From assembly GCF_900184965.1 (NCBI RefSeq), contig NZ_FXYA01000154.1, forward strand, positions 62,001 through 126,000: a stretch of 64,000 nt of DNA. The letters are read 5' to 3'. Source of the stretch: Akkermansia muciniphila (lineage in GTDB: Bacteria > Verrucomicrobiota > Verrucomicrobiia > Verrucomicrobiales > Akkermansiaceae). Position numbers and translations under genes: made by a program. Positions 52,247 to 62,368 of this stretch are shown in pieces (positions within the stretch are counted from its first letter, which is position 1; each line of letters starts with the position of its first letter). The notes beneath the pieces are model-generated. The model was not told where the DNA came from. It worked only from the letters and a program-made list of their open reading frames with translations, and did no database searches.

Positions 52247-52801
52247 ATGATTGTGGGCCTGGGCAACCCGGGCAGAACCTATGAAGACACCCGCCATAAC
52301 GCGGGGTTCATGGTGCTTGACCGCCTGGCCGCCCGGTGGGGCGCCGCGTTCAAGGCGGACAGGCAGCGCAAGTGCGAGGCGGCGGCCGGCCCCGGCGTTC
52401 TGCTGGTGAAGCCCTCCACATTCATGAATGAATCCGGCCTGTGCGTGGGCCCCATGATGCGGTTCTTCAAACTGGACCCCCGCAGCGTGTTCGTCATCCA
52501 TGATGAAGTGGATTTCCCCCTGGGCGTGATGAAACTGCGGGAAAAAGGCTCCGCAGGCGGCCACAACGGCATGAAATCCCTCATCGCCCACATGGGCACC
52601 CAGGAATTCCCTCGCCTCCGTTTCGGCATCGGCCAGCCCCGGGGCAAAGGGGAAATGACAGGGCACGTGCTGGGCAAGTTCCGCCCGGAGGAACGCGAGC
52701 TTCTGGACGTGACGCTTGCCAAGGCGGCGGACGCCGTCCTGTACGCCATGGAACACGGCATCACCAGGGCAGGCAACATTTTCAACGCCGTTCAAGGGTG
52801 A
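52247..52801 (+). CDS. pth: Peptidyl-tRNA hydrolase
   Basis: 184 aa. Releases tRNA from prematurely dropped peptidyl-tRNA. IVGLGNPGRTYEDTRHNAGF (with catalytic His), KPSTFMNESG, FVIHDEVDFPLG (Asp) and GSAGGHNGMKSL are all present. ATG 52247 begins directly at the first strand. A GTG at 52229 would add VDVPVK, giving an N-terminus of the length seen in E. coli; I cannot decide between them. The frame is open to 52136, but that part is not conserved. Confidence 0.93.
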   Translation: MIVGLGNPGRTYEDTRHNAGFMVLDRLAARWGAAFKADRQRKCEAAAGPGVLLVKPSTFMNESGLCVGPMMRFFKLDPRSVFVIHDEVDFPLGVMKLREKGSAGGHNGMKSLIAHMGTQEFPRLRFGIGQPRGKGEMTGHVLGKFRPEERELLDVTLAKAADAVLYAMEHGITRAGNIFNAVQG

Positions 52802-52951
52802 CCGCCGCATGAAAGGCCGCCCCCGCCCGCGCCATGGCGCATGCCTTCTTTTTTCGCCCGCCCTTCATGTACGGTATTGCTAAACAAACGGGAATCCGTT
52901 AGGATTTTCGCACGTTTTCCCTTTCCTCGGGATTAATCCTGCTTCATCTTC

Positions 52952-55477
52952 ATGGCTGAATTAAGTTCACAAGCTCCCCGCAGGCACATGCAGGCCAACA
53001 AAAGGCGGAACCCCAAGGCAAAGCCCAGGGAACGATTCTGGAGCTTTATCCGGAAGCTGGTTCTGTGGTGCCTGGTGATGGCGGTTATTGGCGCGGCCGT
53101 GGGATACTTCGGGTTCATGATGGCCTGGAAACGCTATGACAACTGGGCGGCGGAATTTGACCTGGAACGCATCAATGACCTGGAAAAGCCCAGCATTATT
53201 TATGACCGGAACGGGGAGGAAATAGGCCGCATTTATGTGGAAAACCGCAGCTACGTCACGCTGGACAAAATCTCCCCCGCCATGATTAATGCGCTGATTG
53301 CCCAAGAAGATTCCCGCTTCCGGGAACATCCGGGCTATGACTTCCTGGGGATTCTGCGGGCAGGCCGGGAGTATATCCACAACAGCGGGGACGCCAACCA
53401 GGGAGCCTCCTCCATCACCCAGCAGCTTGCCAGAAATGCGTATGACCTGAAAAACCGGGCCAAAGCCAGGAATGAGGGCAGCTTTGGCCGCAAATTCGTG
53501 GAAATAGCGCTGGCGCGCCGCATTACGGAACGGTACAGCAAAGACCAGGTGCTGGAGTTTTACCTGAACCGCGTTTACTTCGGCAGCGGGTTTTACGGCA
53601 TCCGCGCCGCTTCCCTGGGCTACTTCGGCAAAGAGCCGGCGGACCTGACCACGCGGGAGGCAGCCTCCATCGCCGCCCTGATTAAGAACCCGAACGGGCT
53701 TTCCCCCCTGAACAATCCGGCAAGCAACCTGAAATGGCGCAACCATGTGCTCAACCGCATGGCCAAAGAAAAATACATTACGCCGGATGAAGCGGAACGC
53801 CTCTCCGCCATGGACCTGGGGCTGAACCCCAAGCCGCTGAAACGCGGCGTCTCCCACATTTACGACCGCATTTCCTCAGAAATCACCGCATACCTGGGGG
53901 AAGAACGCGTCAATGCCGCCGGGCTTAAAATTTACACCACCATTGACAGGCAGCTTCAGGAAGTTACCGGAAAAGCCCTGGAACAGGCCCTGGAAAACGT
54001 TGAAAAACACCCGGACTACCGTCATCAGAAGGCCGCAGACTACCACAGCGGTTCCGCGAACAAGCCGCGTTATCTGGAAGGAGCGCTGCTGGTGGTGGAC
54101 AACAAATCAGGCGCCGTCCTGGCCTACCACGGCGGCAGGGATTACACCAGGCGCCAGTATGACGCCATCAAGGACGGAGCCCGCCCCACCGGCACCGCAA
54201 TCCTCCCTTTCCTGTACGCTACAGCCTTTGACACGGGAAAAAGCCCCGTCACCCGCATCCTGGACGATGCCATTGACAACCGCCTGACGGGCATCGGCGG
54301 CTCGGAAGGAATCCTGGGGGAATGGGGAGCGGAAAACTCCAAGAACCGTTATGAAGGCATGATTACCGCCCACCGCGGCCTGTCCGCCTCCAAAATTGCC
54401 GCCTCCCTGCGCATGGGGATGGACATGGGCACGTCACCGTTCGTCAAGAAGCTGACGGATTTCGGCATTCGCAAGCCCGTAAGGGAAGCGGGAAGCACGG
54501 AAGTCAATCCCATTTACCGCCCCAAGATTTTCGTGGGCACGGAACCCGCCTCCCTGAAAGAAATGACGCTGGCCTACACCGCCATCCCGAACGGAGGCTC
54601 CCGCCCCCAGGATATTTACTATCTGGACAGGATAGAAGATGAAGACGGTCAGCTGATCTGGGAATCCACCCAGGCGATTGAAACCAGAAACAATGCCCAG
54701 GTGCGGAAGGGGGCCACGTCCACCGCCACGGCTTTCCAGCTTCACAACATTCTGAATTCCTCCCTGAAAAACGGTTCAGCCCGGCGCGTGGCCCCGCATC
54801 TGCCGAAAAACTTCAAGGGCGGCGTGAAAACGGGCACCACGTACGACTTCGCGGACAACTGGCTGTTTGGCTATGACAGCCGCGTTACCTGCGGCATCTG
54901 GGTAGGCTTCCTGGAAGGGAAAAAACCCATCTATCACGGAGCTTTTTCATCAGACACCTGCGCTTCCGTGCTGGGCGCCGCCATCACGGAAGCGGAACGC
55001 CTGTTCCCCGCCGGGGAGCTGCTCCCGCCCCCCAGCGTGGAAAGGGTGGAAATCTGCCTGACCACCGGGAAAAGGGCCACGCACAGCTGCTATGACATTG
55101 ACCCGTCGGATAAAAAATACCGCCGCCACACCATATTCGAGTACCTCCGCAAGGGGGATTCCAGCCTGCCCTTCTGTGACCTCCACGGGGAGGACATTTC
55201 CGCGCCCGTTTCCACCTTCACGGCCCAGAACCGCATTCTTCCCCTGCCGCCCATCCTGCCCACCAGGCCCATCCTCCAGGGAGACGATCCCTACCACACG
55301 GAGCTGAACCAGGTCCCGGCCAACCGCAGCTTTGAGCTGCTGGGGGCTGGCGAAAACGTGCCGGAAGCCCAAGCCCTTTCCGCAGATCCCGTTTCTCCGG
55401 ACCATACGGATACGAGCATTACGCTCCCGGCGCCCAAACCCATCACCATTCCCGTCCCGGAATTCATCCACCTGTAA
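52952..55477 (+). CDS. Class A penicillin-binding protein (PBP1A-like) with apparently inactive transpeptidase domain
   Basis: 841 aa. Basic cytoplasmic N-terminus, TM about 36-56, then a GT51 glycosyltransferase domain with intact motifs: AQEDSRFREHPG (catalytic Glu about 119), GASSITQQLARN (151-162), RKFVEIALARRITERYSKDQVLEFYLN and YFGKEPADLTTREAA. The transpeptidase domain keeps KTGTT (626-630). However, the SxxK tetrad aligns to T415-A-I-L418 (in PTGTAILPF, where relatives have PGSxFKPF), and SxN aligns to S480-K-I482. So both the acylated Ser and its Lys are missing. The GT function should remain. Long Pro-rich C-terminal tail after about 700. Confidence 0.9.
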   Translation: MAELSSQAPRRHMQANKRRNPKAKPRERFWSFIRKLVLWCLVMAVIGAAVGYFGFMMAWKRYDNWAAEFDLERINDLEKPSIIYDRNGEEIGRIYVENRSYVTLDKISPAMINALIAQEDSRFREHPGYDFLGILRAGREYIHNSGDANQGASSITQQLARNAYDLKNRAKARNEGSFGRKFVEIALARRITERYSKDQVLEFYLNRVYFGSGFYGIRAASLGYFGKEPADLTTREAASIAALIKNPNGLSPLNNPASNLKWRNHVLNRMAKEKYITPDEAERLSAMDLGLNPKPLKRGVSHIYDRISSEITAYLGEERVNAAGLKIYTTIDRQLQEVTGKALEQALENVEKHPDYRHQKAADYHSGSANKPRYLEGALLVVDNKSGAVLAYHGGRDYTRRQYDAIKDGARPTGTAILPFLYATAFDTGKSPVTRILDDAIDNRLTGIGGSEGILGEWGAENSKNRYEGMITAHRGLSASKIAASLRMGMDMGTSPFVKKLTDFGIRKPVREAGSTEVNPIYRPKIFVGTEPASLKEMTLAYTAIPNGGSRPQDIYYLDRIEDEDGQLIWESTQAIETRNNAQVRKGATSTATAFQLHNILNSSLKNGSARRVAPHLPKNFKGGVKTGTTYDFADNWLFGYDSRVTCGIWVGFLEGKKPIYHGAFSSDTCASVLGAAITEAERLFPAGELLPPPSVERVEICLTTGKRATHSCYDIDPSDKKYRRHTIFEYLRKGDSSLPFCDLHGEDISAPVSTFTAQNRILPLPPILPTRPILQGDDPYHTELNQVPANRSFELLGAGENVPEAQALSADPVSPDHTDTSITLPAPKPITIPVPEFIHL

Positions 55478-55489
55478 CTTTTTCCCCTC

Positions 55490-56932
55490 ATGCCCTCCCC
55501 ATCCCAGGATACGGTAGCCTGCACATGCCCGTCATGCGGCAATCTCTTCGCCGTGAAGGCGTCTTTTCTGGGACGCCAGGTAAAATGCCCCATCTGCACC
55601 GCTTCAGTCACAGCCACTCCGGAAGAACAGCCCACCCCGGAAACGGAAGAACAGGATGCCGTCACGGCCGTCAAACGGGAAGAAGCGCATTCAGCATCCC
55701 CGGGCCGGATGCCTGAAGCCGCAGAAAAAGCGCCCGGAACTCCGGCTCCTGCCGCCGGGACGCCGCACCCCTCCACGGACGCCGCGCCGCGCGCGCCGCT
55801 TGCACCCAAGAAAAAGACGGACAAACGGGCCATTTCCGTTCACGCGCCTTCCCTTCCCGGGGCCGCCGGCCCCACCACAAAAATCCGCAAACGGAAAGAG
55901 GAAAACGCCGCTCCGGCCATCGCCGCTCCGCGCAGCGCCTCCCTGGCCCCGGAAGAGCCGGAATACCAGCCCACCGCCGCGGACATCGCGCGCAGCGAAC
56001 GCCGGGCCACCTGGCATATCTGGCTTTTTGTCTCAGGGTTGATTCTGTTGCTTCTGGGCATGTTCATGTTCCTGCGCGGGAGGGATATGGAAGCGGCAAG
56101 TTCCCAAATCCTGAATATCTCAGACCGCTTTGTGGATCATGAAGCGCTTTTCTCGCAGGAAGTGAATAAAGACCTGCTGGAAAAATTGCAGCAGAGGGAA
56201 CGGCAATACCGACTCATAGCCCATTCCCGCAGGGAGGAAGACCGGAAAGCGGAATCCATTTCCCCCCATATCACGGCAGCCATGAATGTACTGGCCCTCT
56301 ACTGCATGGCGGGATCGGACGAAGAGAGGCTCAACCATGTCATGAATCCCGCCGCCGTGGCTCCCAAAATGGCCTATTGGGCCTCCTACGGACAATACAA
56401 GGACTATCTGCCCCAGGAAGCGGGCAGGAGCTCCAAGAACGGAGACCTGCTTCAGATTTCCGTGCTGATGGACGACAACATGATCCGCCCGGCGATTTTC
56501 CTGTATGACCGGGATTCCGGCAAATGGAAGCTGGACTGGGAAGCCTGGGAAGGCTATTCCCCCATAACTCCGGCGGAACTGGAAGCTGAAAAACCCTCCT
56601 CCCCCGTCCCTGTCAGGATAACCCTGAGCATGTCCGGCATCTACCAGCCGCCCTTCCTGGAGGAATCCTCCGCGGAAAGCTACCGCAACGCGTCTTATCT
56701 CAATTTCTCCCTTGAGTTCCCCAACGGGGAACGCGTGAACGCGTATGTGGACAGGTATTCCCCGCTGGCCCTGGAACTGATCAGGCTGCTTCACAACGGC
56801 CCCGTGCGCGCCTGCGTGCTCATTCATTACCCGGCAGACCTGCCCGGCAACCGGGCCGTGCTGATTGACCGGCTCCTGCACTCCGGTTGGATGAGCGACG
56901 CCACCCGCAAGCTTCTTCCCACCAATAACTGA
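55490..56932 (+). CDS. Zinc-ribbon membrane protein of unknown function
   Basis: 480 aa. N-terminal zinc ribbon (C13-x2-C16 ... C33-x2-C36), then a long Ala/Pro/Glu/Lys linker (40-165), a TM helix (about 175-197) and a soluble domain of about 280 residues outside. That domain shows MAYWASYGQYKDYL and DRDSGKWKLDWEAWEGY, suggestive of a beta-rich fold. I do not recognise the family. 12 bp after the PBP gene and 26 bp before the next gene, so it is likely an operon member; an envelope role is inferred from that position. Confidence 0.78.
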   Translation: MPSPSQDTVACTCPSCGNLFAVKASFLGRQVKCPICTASVTATPEEQPTPETEEQDAVTAVKREEAHSASPGRMPEAAEKAPGTPAPAAGTPHPSTDAAPRAPLAPKKKTDKRAISVHAPSLPGAAGPTTKIRKRKEENAAPAIAAPRSASLAPEEPEYQPTAADIARSERRATWHIWLFVSGLILLLLGMFMFLRGRDMEAASSQILNISDRFVDHEALFSQEVNKDLLEKLQQRERQYRLIAHSRREEDRKAESISPHITAAMNVLALYCMAGSDEERLNHVMNPAAVAPKMAYWASYGQYKDYLPQEAGRSSKNGDLLQISVLMDDNMIRPAIFLYDRDSGKWKLDWEAWEGYSPITPAELEAEKPSSPVPVRITLSMSGIYQPPFLEESSAESYRNASYLNFSLEFPNGERVNAYVDRYSPLALELIRLLHNGPVRACVLIHYPADLPGNRAVLIDRLLHSGWMSDATRKLLPTNN

Positions 56933-56958
56933 AAACCAAGAACCGGTTCCCGCTTTCC

Positions 56959-58347
56959 ATGAGTTCCAAAGCATTAGCGCAAACACAGGATAAAGCCCTC
57001 CAACTCAACCTGGCTTCCACCATTTACGGCACCTTCGCGGAAATCGGCGCCGGACAGGAAACGGCCAACTGGTTTTTCCGGGCCTCCGGAGCCGCCGGAA
57101 CAGTGGCCAAAACCATCTCCGCCTATGACATGACCGTCAGCGACACCCTGTACGGGCCGGTCAAGCGCTACGTTTCTGAAGAACGCCTCAAGGGCATGCT
57201 GGACTATGAGTTCAGCCAGCTCATCAACCGCCTGGGCCCCCAGCGCGGCAAAGACACCCGCTTCTTCGCCTTCTGCAATACGGTAAAAGTCAAGGGCTAC
57301 CGGGACAACGGCCCCTGGCACGGCTGGATAGGGGTGCGCTTCCAGCTGAAACCGGAGGCAAAACCGTCCGACCTGATTATCCACGTCCGCCTGAACGACC
57401 CGGACCACGACCGCCAGATGAAGGACCTGGGCATCCTGGGCGTCAACATCCTGCACGCCGTCTTTTTCAAAAGAGACCGTCTGGAGGAATTCATTGAATC
57501 CCTGGTGGACAACCTGGACCCCCGGCTGGTGGAAATAGACGTCGTCCGTTTTGAGGGCCACGGCTTTTCCATGGTGGACAACCGCCTGTTCGCGCTCCAG
57601 CTTGTCCAATCCGGCCTGACGCCGGCCACCCTGTTCCTGGCAAACGGCCAGGTGGCCCAGGCGGCGGATGTGCTGTACAAGCGCCCCATCGTGCTGATGA
57701 GGGGCAGTTTCAACCCCGTCTGCAATCTGCATCTGGAAGTCATGGCCCAGGTGAAAAAAACCTTCCTCTCCCACATCAATGAGACGCAGGCGGACCGCTG
57801 CATGGAAATTTGCGAAATATCCATGAACAACCTGCTCCGCGGCGATGATGTGGACCACCTGGAATTCCTGGACCGGGCGGACAGCCTCAAGGCTCTCGGC
57901 AAAAACGTGCTGATTACCAAAATGGCCCGTTTCGACAACCTTTCCGGGCTGCTCGCGCGCTACACGCGGGAGCCCATTGCCATCGCCCTCTCCATCGGCC
58001 TGCTGAATGAGCTGTTCAAGGAAAAATGGACGGAGGATATTCCGGGCGGCATCCTGGAATCCTTCGGCCGCACCTTCCAGAACAAAACGCGCCTGTACGT
58101 CTCCCCGTGGCTCAACCGCAAATCCGGCGAATTCGTCACGGCACGCACCTTCCGCGCCCCGGAACAGTACGTGCACCTGTACCAGCACTTCCTGGCGAAC
58201 GGCCTGGTGGTGGACGTCCCCTTCTTCAATGAATTCCTGCTGCGCCATACGCCGCGGGACATCCAGCGCATGATCGCCGCGGATGAAGACGTCTGGAAAA
58301 CGCTGGTTCCCGGGGAAGCGCACCGTTCCGCCCTCCATTTCCGGTAA
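56959..58347 (+). CDS. Conserved uncharacterised protein (sometimes annotated as nicotinate-nucleotide adenylyltransferase or TonB receptor)
   Basis: 462 aa, no signal peptide or TM. Conserved-looking start KALQLNLASTIYGTFAEIGAGQE and ANWFFRASGAAGTVAKTISAYDM, then TRFFAFCNTVKVKGYRDN, GWIGVRFQL and GRTFQNKTRLYVSPW. I recall this as a widespread family without a demonstrated function. The functional names given to it are not supported by any motif I can see: no HxGH nucleotidyltransferase motif and no beta-barrel or plug features. A cytoplasmic enzyme is most plausible. Follows the zinc-ribbon gene by 26 bp; a terminator follows. Confidence 0.8.
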   Translation: MSSKALAQTQDKALQLNLASTIYGTFAEIGAGQETANWFFRASGAAGTVAKTISAYDMTVSDTLYGPVKRYVSEERLKGMLDYEFSQLINRLGPQRGKDTRFFAFCNTVKVKGYRDNGPWHGWIGVRFQLKPEAKPSDLIIHVRLNDPDHDRQMKDLGILGVNILHAVFFKRDRLEEFIESLVDNLDPRLVEIDVVRFEGHGFSMVDNRLFALQLVQSGLTPATLFLANGQVAQAADVLYKRPIVLMRGSFNPVCNLHLEVMAQVKKTFLSHINETQADRCMEICEISMNNLLRGDDVDHLEFLDRADSLKALGKNVLITKMARFDNLSGLLARYTREPIAIALSIGLLNELFKEKWTEDIPGGILESFGRTFQNKTRLYVSPWLNRKSGEFVTARTFRAPEQYVHLYQHFLANGLVVDVPFFNEFLLRHTPRDIQRMIAADEDVWKTLVPGEAHRSALHFR

Positions 58348-58364
58348 CGTGTTTGAAGAAAAAG

Positions 58365-58391
58365 GGCTCCCGGCCTTTGGGAGTCGTTTTT
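58365..58391 (+). terminator. Probable Rho-independent terminator
   Basis: 7 bp stem (58365-58371 / 58379-58385, one G-U) and GTTTTT directly after it, 17 bp downstream of the gene ending at 58347. Confidence 0.6.
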
Positions 58392-58532
58392 CGGCAGCGG
58401 ATTACATTCCGGTGCATGTCGGATTTCTCTCAATCGTGGTAAAAACAGGGAAAACGGCTCTGTCCTGGCTTGAAACAGACGATCATGGAAAAGTTCCAAT
58501 TTTATTAAAAGGCTTTCCATGAAAAAATAACG

Positions 58533-58561
58533 TTGACTCCGGATATGTAAATCGTCATATA
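58533..58561 (+). promoter_or_regulatory. Sigma-70-type promoter of the small PEP-CTERM protein gene
   Basis: TTGACT (58533-58538), spacer 17, CATATA (58556-58561); with spacer 19 the -10 would be TATATA. Leader of about 43 nt. Confidence 0.6.
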
Positions 58562-58610
58562 TAGCGTGGAAACGCAAATAGCGCGTTCCTGATCAACACT
58601 ATTAATAACC

Positions 58611-59273
58611 ATGAAAAAATCTCTCCTTCTTTCCATTCTTGCTCTCTCCCTAACGGGTATGGCTTCCGCCGCCTCGTTTATTTTTGAGGAAAGCCAATGG
58701 ACATGGAATAACACCACCGGCACTCTGGATCTTGGAGAAGCCGCTCTGACTGGCCTTCAAGACTGGACGCTGAGCGCAACCATCTCCCTCAACGGTACAA
58801 GTGGAAATAATTGGGGAAGCACCTTGCTGGCCTCCGGAGCCAACCCCACAGCAGATTCTTTCCCGAACGGATTCCAGTTTTACATGTCCAACACCAATGG
58901 TCTGGTGACCAAAGGCATTCCCAGCAGTGACTCCGGAGGAGAGGCGACCTACGGCACTACAGCGTTTAAAACGGGTCTTATCACCATTGACATGGCCTAC
59001 GATTCGTCTGCAAAATCCCTAACGTGGACCGTTTATACCCAAGGGGACAACACGGGGGAAAAACTCCTGTATGCCACTGCTACCCGCACGGAGTTGAATT
59101 CTTTTTTCCAAAACGGTCAGATCACGCAGCTGAGTTCCATGTTAAACAAAGACAACAGTTCTCCCTCTACTATTCAATCCGTCTCCATCAATATTGTTCC
59201 CGAACCGACTACAGCCGTTATGGGATTGTTAGGTATTGTTGTTCCGGCCATGCGCCGTAGGCGTCGTTCCTGA
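58611..59273 (+). CDS. Exported PEP-CTERM protein, small beta-rich (LamG-like?)
   Basis: 220 aa. Signal peptide 1-20 (KKSLLLSILALSLTGMASA), then a body of alternating beta strands (WTLSATISLNG, LITIDMAYDS, SLTWTVYTQGD) reminiscent of concanavalin/LamG-like domains. C-terminus is VPEPTTAVMGLLGIVVPAMRRRRR, a clear PEP-CTERM signal. No catalytic motif. Probably surface-associated or secreted after processing by an exosortase-type enzyme, which is not in the window. It resembles the 61188 protein in plan. Own promoter and terminator. Confidence 0.85.
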   Translation: MKKSLLLSILALSLTGMASAASFIFEESQWTWNNTTGTLDLGEAALTGLQDWTLSATISLNGTSGNNWGSTLLASGANPTADSFPNGFQFYMSNTNGLVTKGIPSSDSGGEATYGTTAFKTGLITIDMAYDSSAKSLTWTVYTQGDNTGEKLLYATATRTELNSFFQNGQITQLSSMLNKDNSSPSTIQSVSINIVPEPTTAVMGLLGIVVPAMRRRRRS

Positions 59274-59358
59274 CCGATACCGGCCAAGTTGTGTGAAGAG
59301 AATCCAAATTTTTCTTATTTCACCCCTGGTATCCCGTCTCACGCTGCAGAAAACTGTC

Positions 59359-59397
59359 TCCCGTTCCGCCTCTCCCGAGGGGGACGGGATATTTTTT
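59359..59397 (+). terminator. Rho-independent terminator of the small PEP-CTERM gene
   Basis: Stem based on TCCCGT / ACGGGA (59359-59364 / 59384-59389), extendable with one bulge, followed by TATTTTTT. Confidence 0.7.
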
Positions 59398-59413
59398 CCA
59401 CAGCTCAGCCTGA

Positions 59414-60766
<1,353 letters not shown>

Positions 60767-60793
60767 GCCTCGGCAGATCTTGATGATTTCCTT

Positions 60794-60829
60794 CAAAGCA
60801 GTCCCGCCATAACGTGCAGGACTGCTTTG
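60794..60829 (+). terminator. Hairpin terminator of purA
   Basis: Perfect 11 bp stem (60794-60804 / 60819-60829) with a 14 nt loop, 27 bp after the stop. Only a weak T-run follows. Confidence 0.55.
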
Positions 60830-61128
60830 TTATGTTCAGGGTAAAAAGACAAAACACGCATTTCAACGCTTTCTCCGCAACCATTTCTCCGCGGCAACGG
60901 ACATATGGAAAATTTATTTTCCGCACCGCATCTCTGTGTGAAACGCGGCAATGCCTTCAACAAGGCCTCCAGGATGGATGCAAACGGCACCCCTGCCGCT
61001 TCCAGATCAGGAAAAAAGAAATCATCCGCAACGGTCCGGCAGAAAACGCGGCGCAACAGGCCTGGGAAAACCAGGCGTGAGATTTCCGGAAACAGGTTCG
61101 CAAACACGGCCATTTCCCGCCCGGCAAT

Positions 61129-61158
61129 AAAAAAGGAGGCGGGATTTTTCCCGCCTCC
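61129..61158 (-). terminator. Rho-independent terminator of the minus-strand PEP-CTERM gene
   Basis: 10 bp GC-rich stem (61135-61144 / 61149-61158); on the minus strand it is followed by six T (plus-strand A at 61129-61134). Confidence 0.85.
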
Positions 61159-61187
61159 TGCAAAAAAACAACAATGACTTCCGCGGC

Positions 61188-61898
61188 TCAGGCGCGTCTG
61201 CGGCGCATCATCAGGGCAGCCAGACCAATCAGGCTGAGGGATGCCGTAGCCGGTTCCGGAACGGCAGCCGCCGCAATGGCGCTAAGGTTGGCTTCCTGGG
61301 AAGCGTTAGCCTGCAGCGTGGTATTATCTACGACGAGGTACTTGACGTAATCCGTGCCATAGGTGAATGAAGTCAGGGGGCCGAAAGTGTTCGTTCTCAA
61401 ACCCGACTCATTCCCTCCATAGGTAGAGGCAGTCCCTTCGGAATCAACCAGGGTCAGATAAGTCCAGGTGCCGGTGCTGGTAATTTGATAAGTAACAGCG
61501 ATGGACTCATAAGTGTTGTCGGCGAACAGCTGCCCCAGTCCCGAACTCAGGTTGACCGCAGAACCATTGACGGGACTGATCGCGCGGGTGTAACTCGTAC
61601 CTTGCCAGGAGCCGTAGAGGCCCGCGTTGGGAGTGGTCCCGATGCCCAAGCCTATCTTATTATTGTTGGCCGAGAAAATAGTTCCGGAGACGTCGCCTGC
61701 CAGAATGGCGCTTTGGAAAGCCTGAGCGTCCAGAGCCATCGTCACGGAGAAATTGCCGTAACCGGAGTTGATTCCTTCCGTCAGGGTGTATGATCCGCCG
61801 GCCAGCTGCAATGCATTGGAATCCAGAGTAAGGACGGGCTCCCCGTAGGCCAGGGTAAACAGAGACGCTGCAACCAGCGTAATAAATGCCGTTTTCAT
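61188..61898 (-). CDS. Exported PEP-CTERM protein, beta-rich (LamG-like?)
   Basis: 236 aa. Signal peptide about 1-19 (KTAFITLVAASLFTLAYG). The body has repeated strand-like segments (GNFSVTMALDAQAF, ESIAVTYQITSTGTWTYLTLVDSEG), as in LamG/concanavalin-like domains. C-terminus VPEPATASLSLIGLAALMMRRRR is a PEP-CTERM signal. Similar in size and design to the protein at 58611, and possibly a distant paralogue. Its upstream region is the AT-rich segment with two dyads shared with the divergent porin gene. Confidence 0.85.
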   Translation of the reverse strand: MKTAFITLVAASLFTLAYGEPVLTLDSNALQLAGGSYTLTEGINSGYGNFSVTMALDAQAFQSAILAGDVSGTIFSANNNKIGLGIGTTPNAGLYGSWQGTSYTRAISPVNGSAVNLSSGLGQLFADNTYESIAVTYQITSTGTWTYLTLVDSEGTASTYGGNESGLRTNTFGPLTSFTYGTDYVKYLVVDNTTLQANASQEANLSAIAAAAVPEPATASLSLIGLAALMMRRRRA

Positions 61899-61962
61899 GT
61901 GCTGTAGTAAACGATAAAAATGGAAAGGAAGCGGTCTTATTTCTTCCTGACGCTTGGTGTAA

Positions 61963-61977
61963 CGGATTAGAAATCCG
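61963..61977. promoter_or_regulatory. Dyad operator-like site, copy 1
   Basis: CGGATTAGAAATCCG: arms CGGATT / AATCCG around a 3 nt centre. An exact reverse-complement copy lies at 62131-62145. 65 bp upstream of the 61188 protein's ATG. Confidence 0.6.
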
Positions 61978-62130
61978 CAGTCAATACTATTTTTTCACAG
62001 GAAATGGATTTGGCCAACCCTGCCCGCCGCGCATACAGATATTTTCATCAAAAACATTTCGTTAAAAATTTTTGTATTCTATTGAATGAGATATATTTAT
62101 TATTTTTTTCACACCATTGATTCACTAACC

Positions 62131-62145
62131 CGGATTTCTAATCCG
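62131..62145. promoter_or_regulatory. Dyad operator-like site, copy 2
   Basis: CGGATTTCTAATCCG, the exact reverse complement of copy 1, with 168 bp between centres. It lies 223 bp upstream of the porin ATG. Confidence 0.6.
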
Positions 62146-62368
62146 CGCCTCATTCGGGCTCTTTTCAGGGGATATTGTTGCATGACTTTTTTCCGCCCGT
62201 GAAAAAGCCCTCCATGTTCATCTTAATCATATTTTACTTATTTTCAAATAGGAACACCTTAAAAAAACTGACTTGAACAACTGTTCAAAGATGCGGCTCT
62301 CAAGCTATTCGCGTCAGCATCGGGCGGAGTTATGATACTTCCGGGAAAAGTCTTGTCTGACTGTCCAT

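Larger units (their letters stand above)
60767..61187. other. Intergenic stretch between purA and the minus-strand PEP-CTERM gene
   Basis: 421 bp between convergent genes, with one terminator near each end (60794-60829 and 61129-61158). An open minus-strand frame of about 106 codons (60793-61113) lies inside but shows no recognisable motif. Nothing else supported. Confidence 0.5.
61899..62368. other. AT-rich divergent regulatory region between PEP-CTERM and OprB porin genes
   Basis: 470 bp without a gene, sharply AT-rich at 61980-62110 compared with its surroundings. Contains two copies of a 15 bp dyad (61963-61977 and 62131-62145). Since both flanking genes are transcribed away from it, it should hold both promoters. 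A TATGAT at 62331-62336 is a possible -10 for the porin gene. Confidence 0.65.

Noticed and set aside
60793-61113. Minus-strand frame of 106 codons between purA and the PEP-CTERM gene
   Set aside because: It overlaps the purA terminator hairpin, has no recognisable domain, and the opposite strand is also open, typical of non-coding GC-rich DNA.
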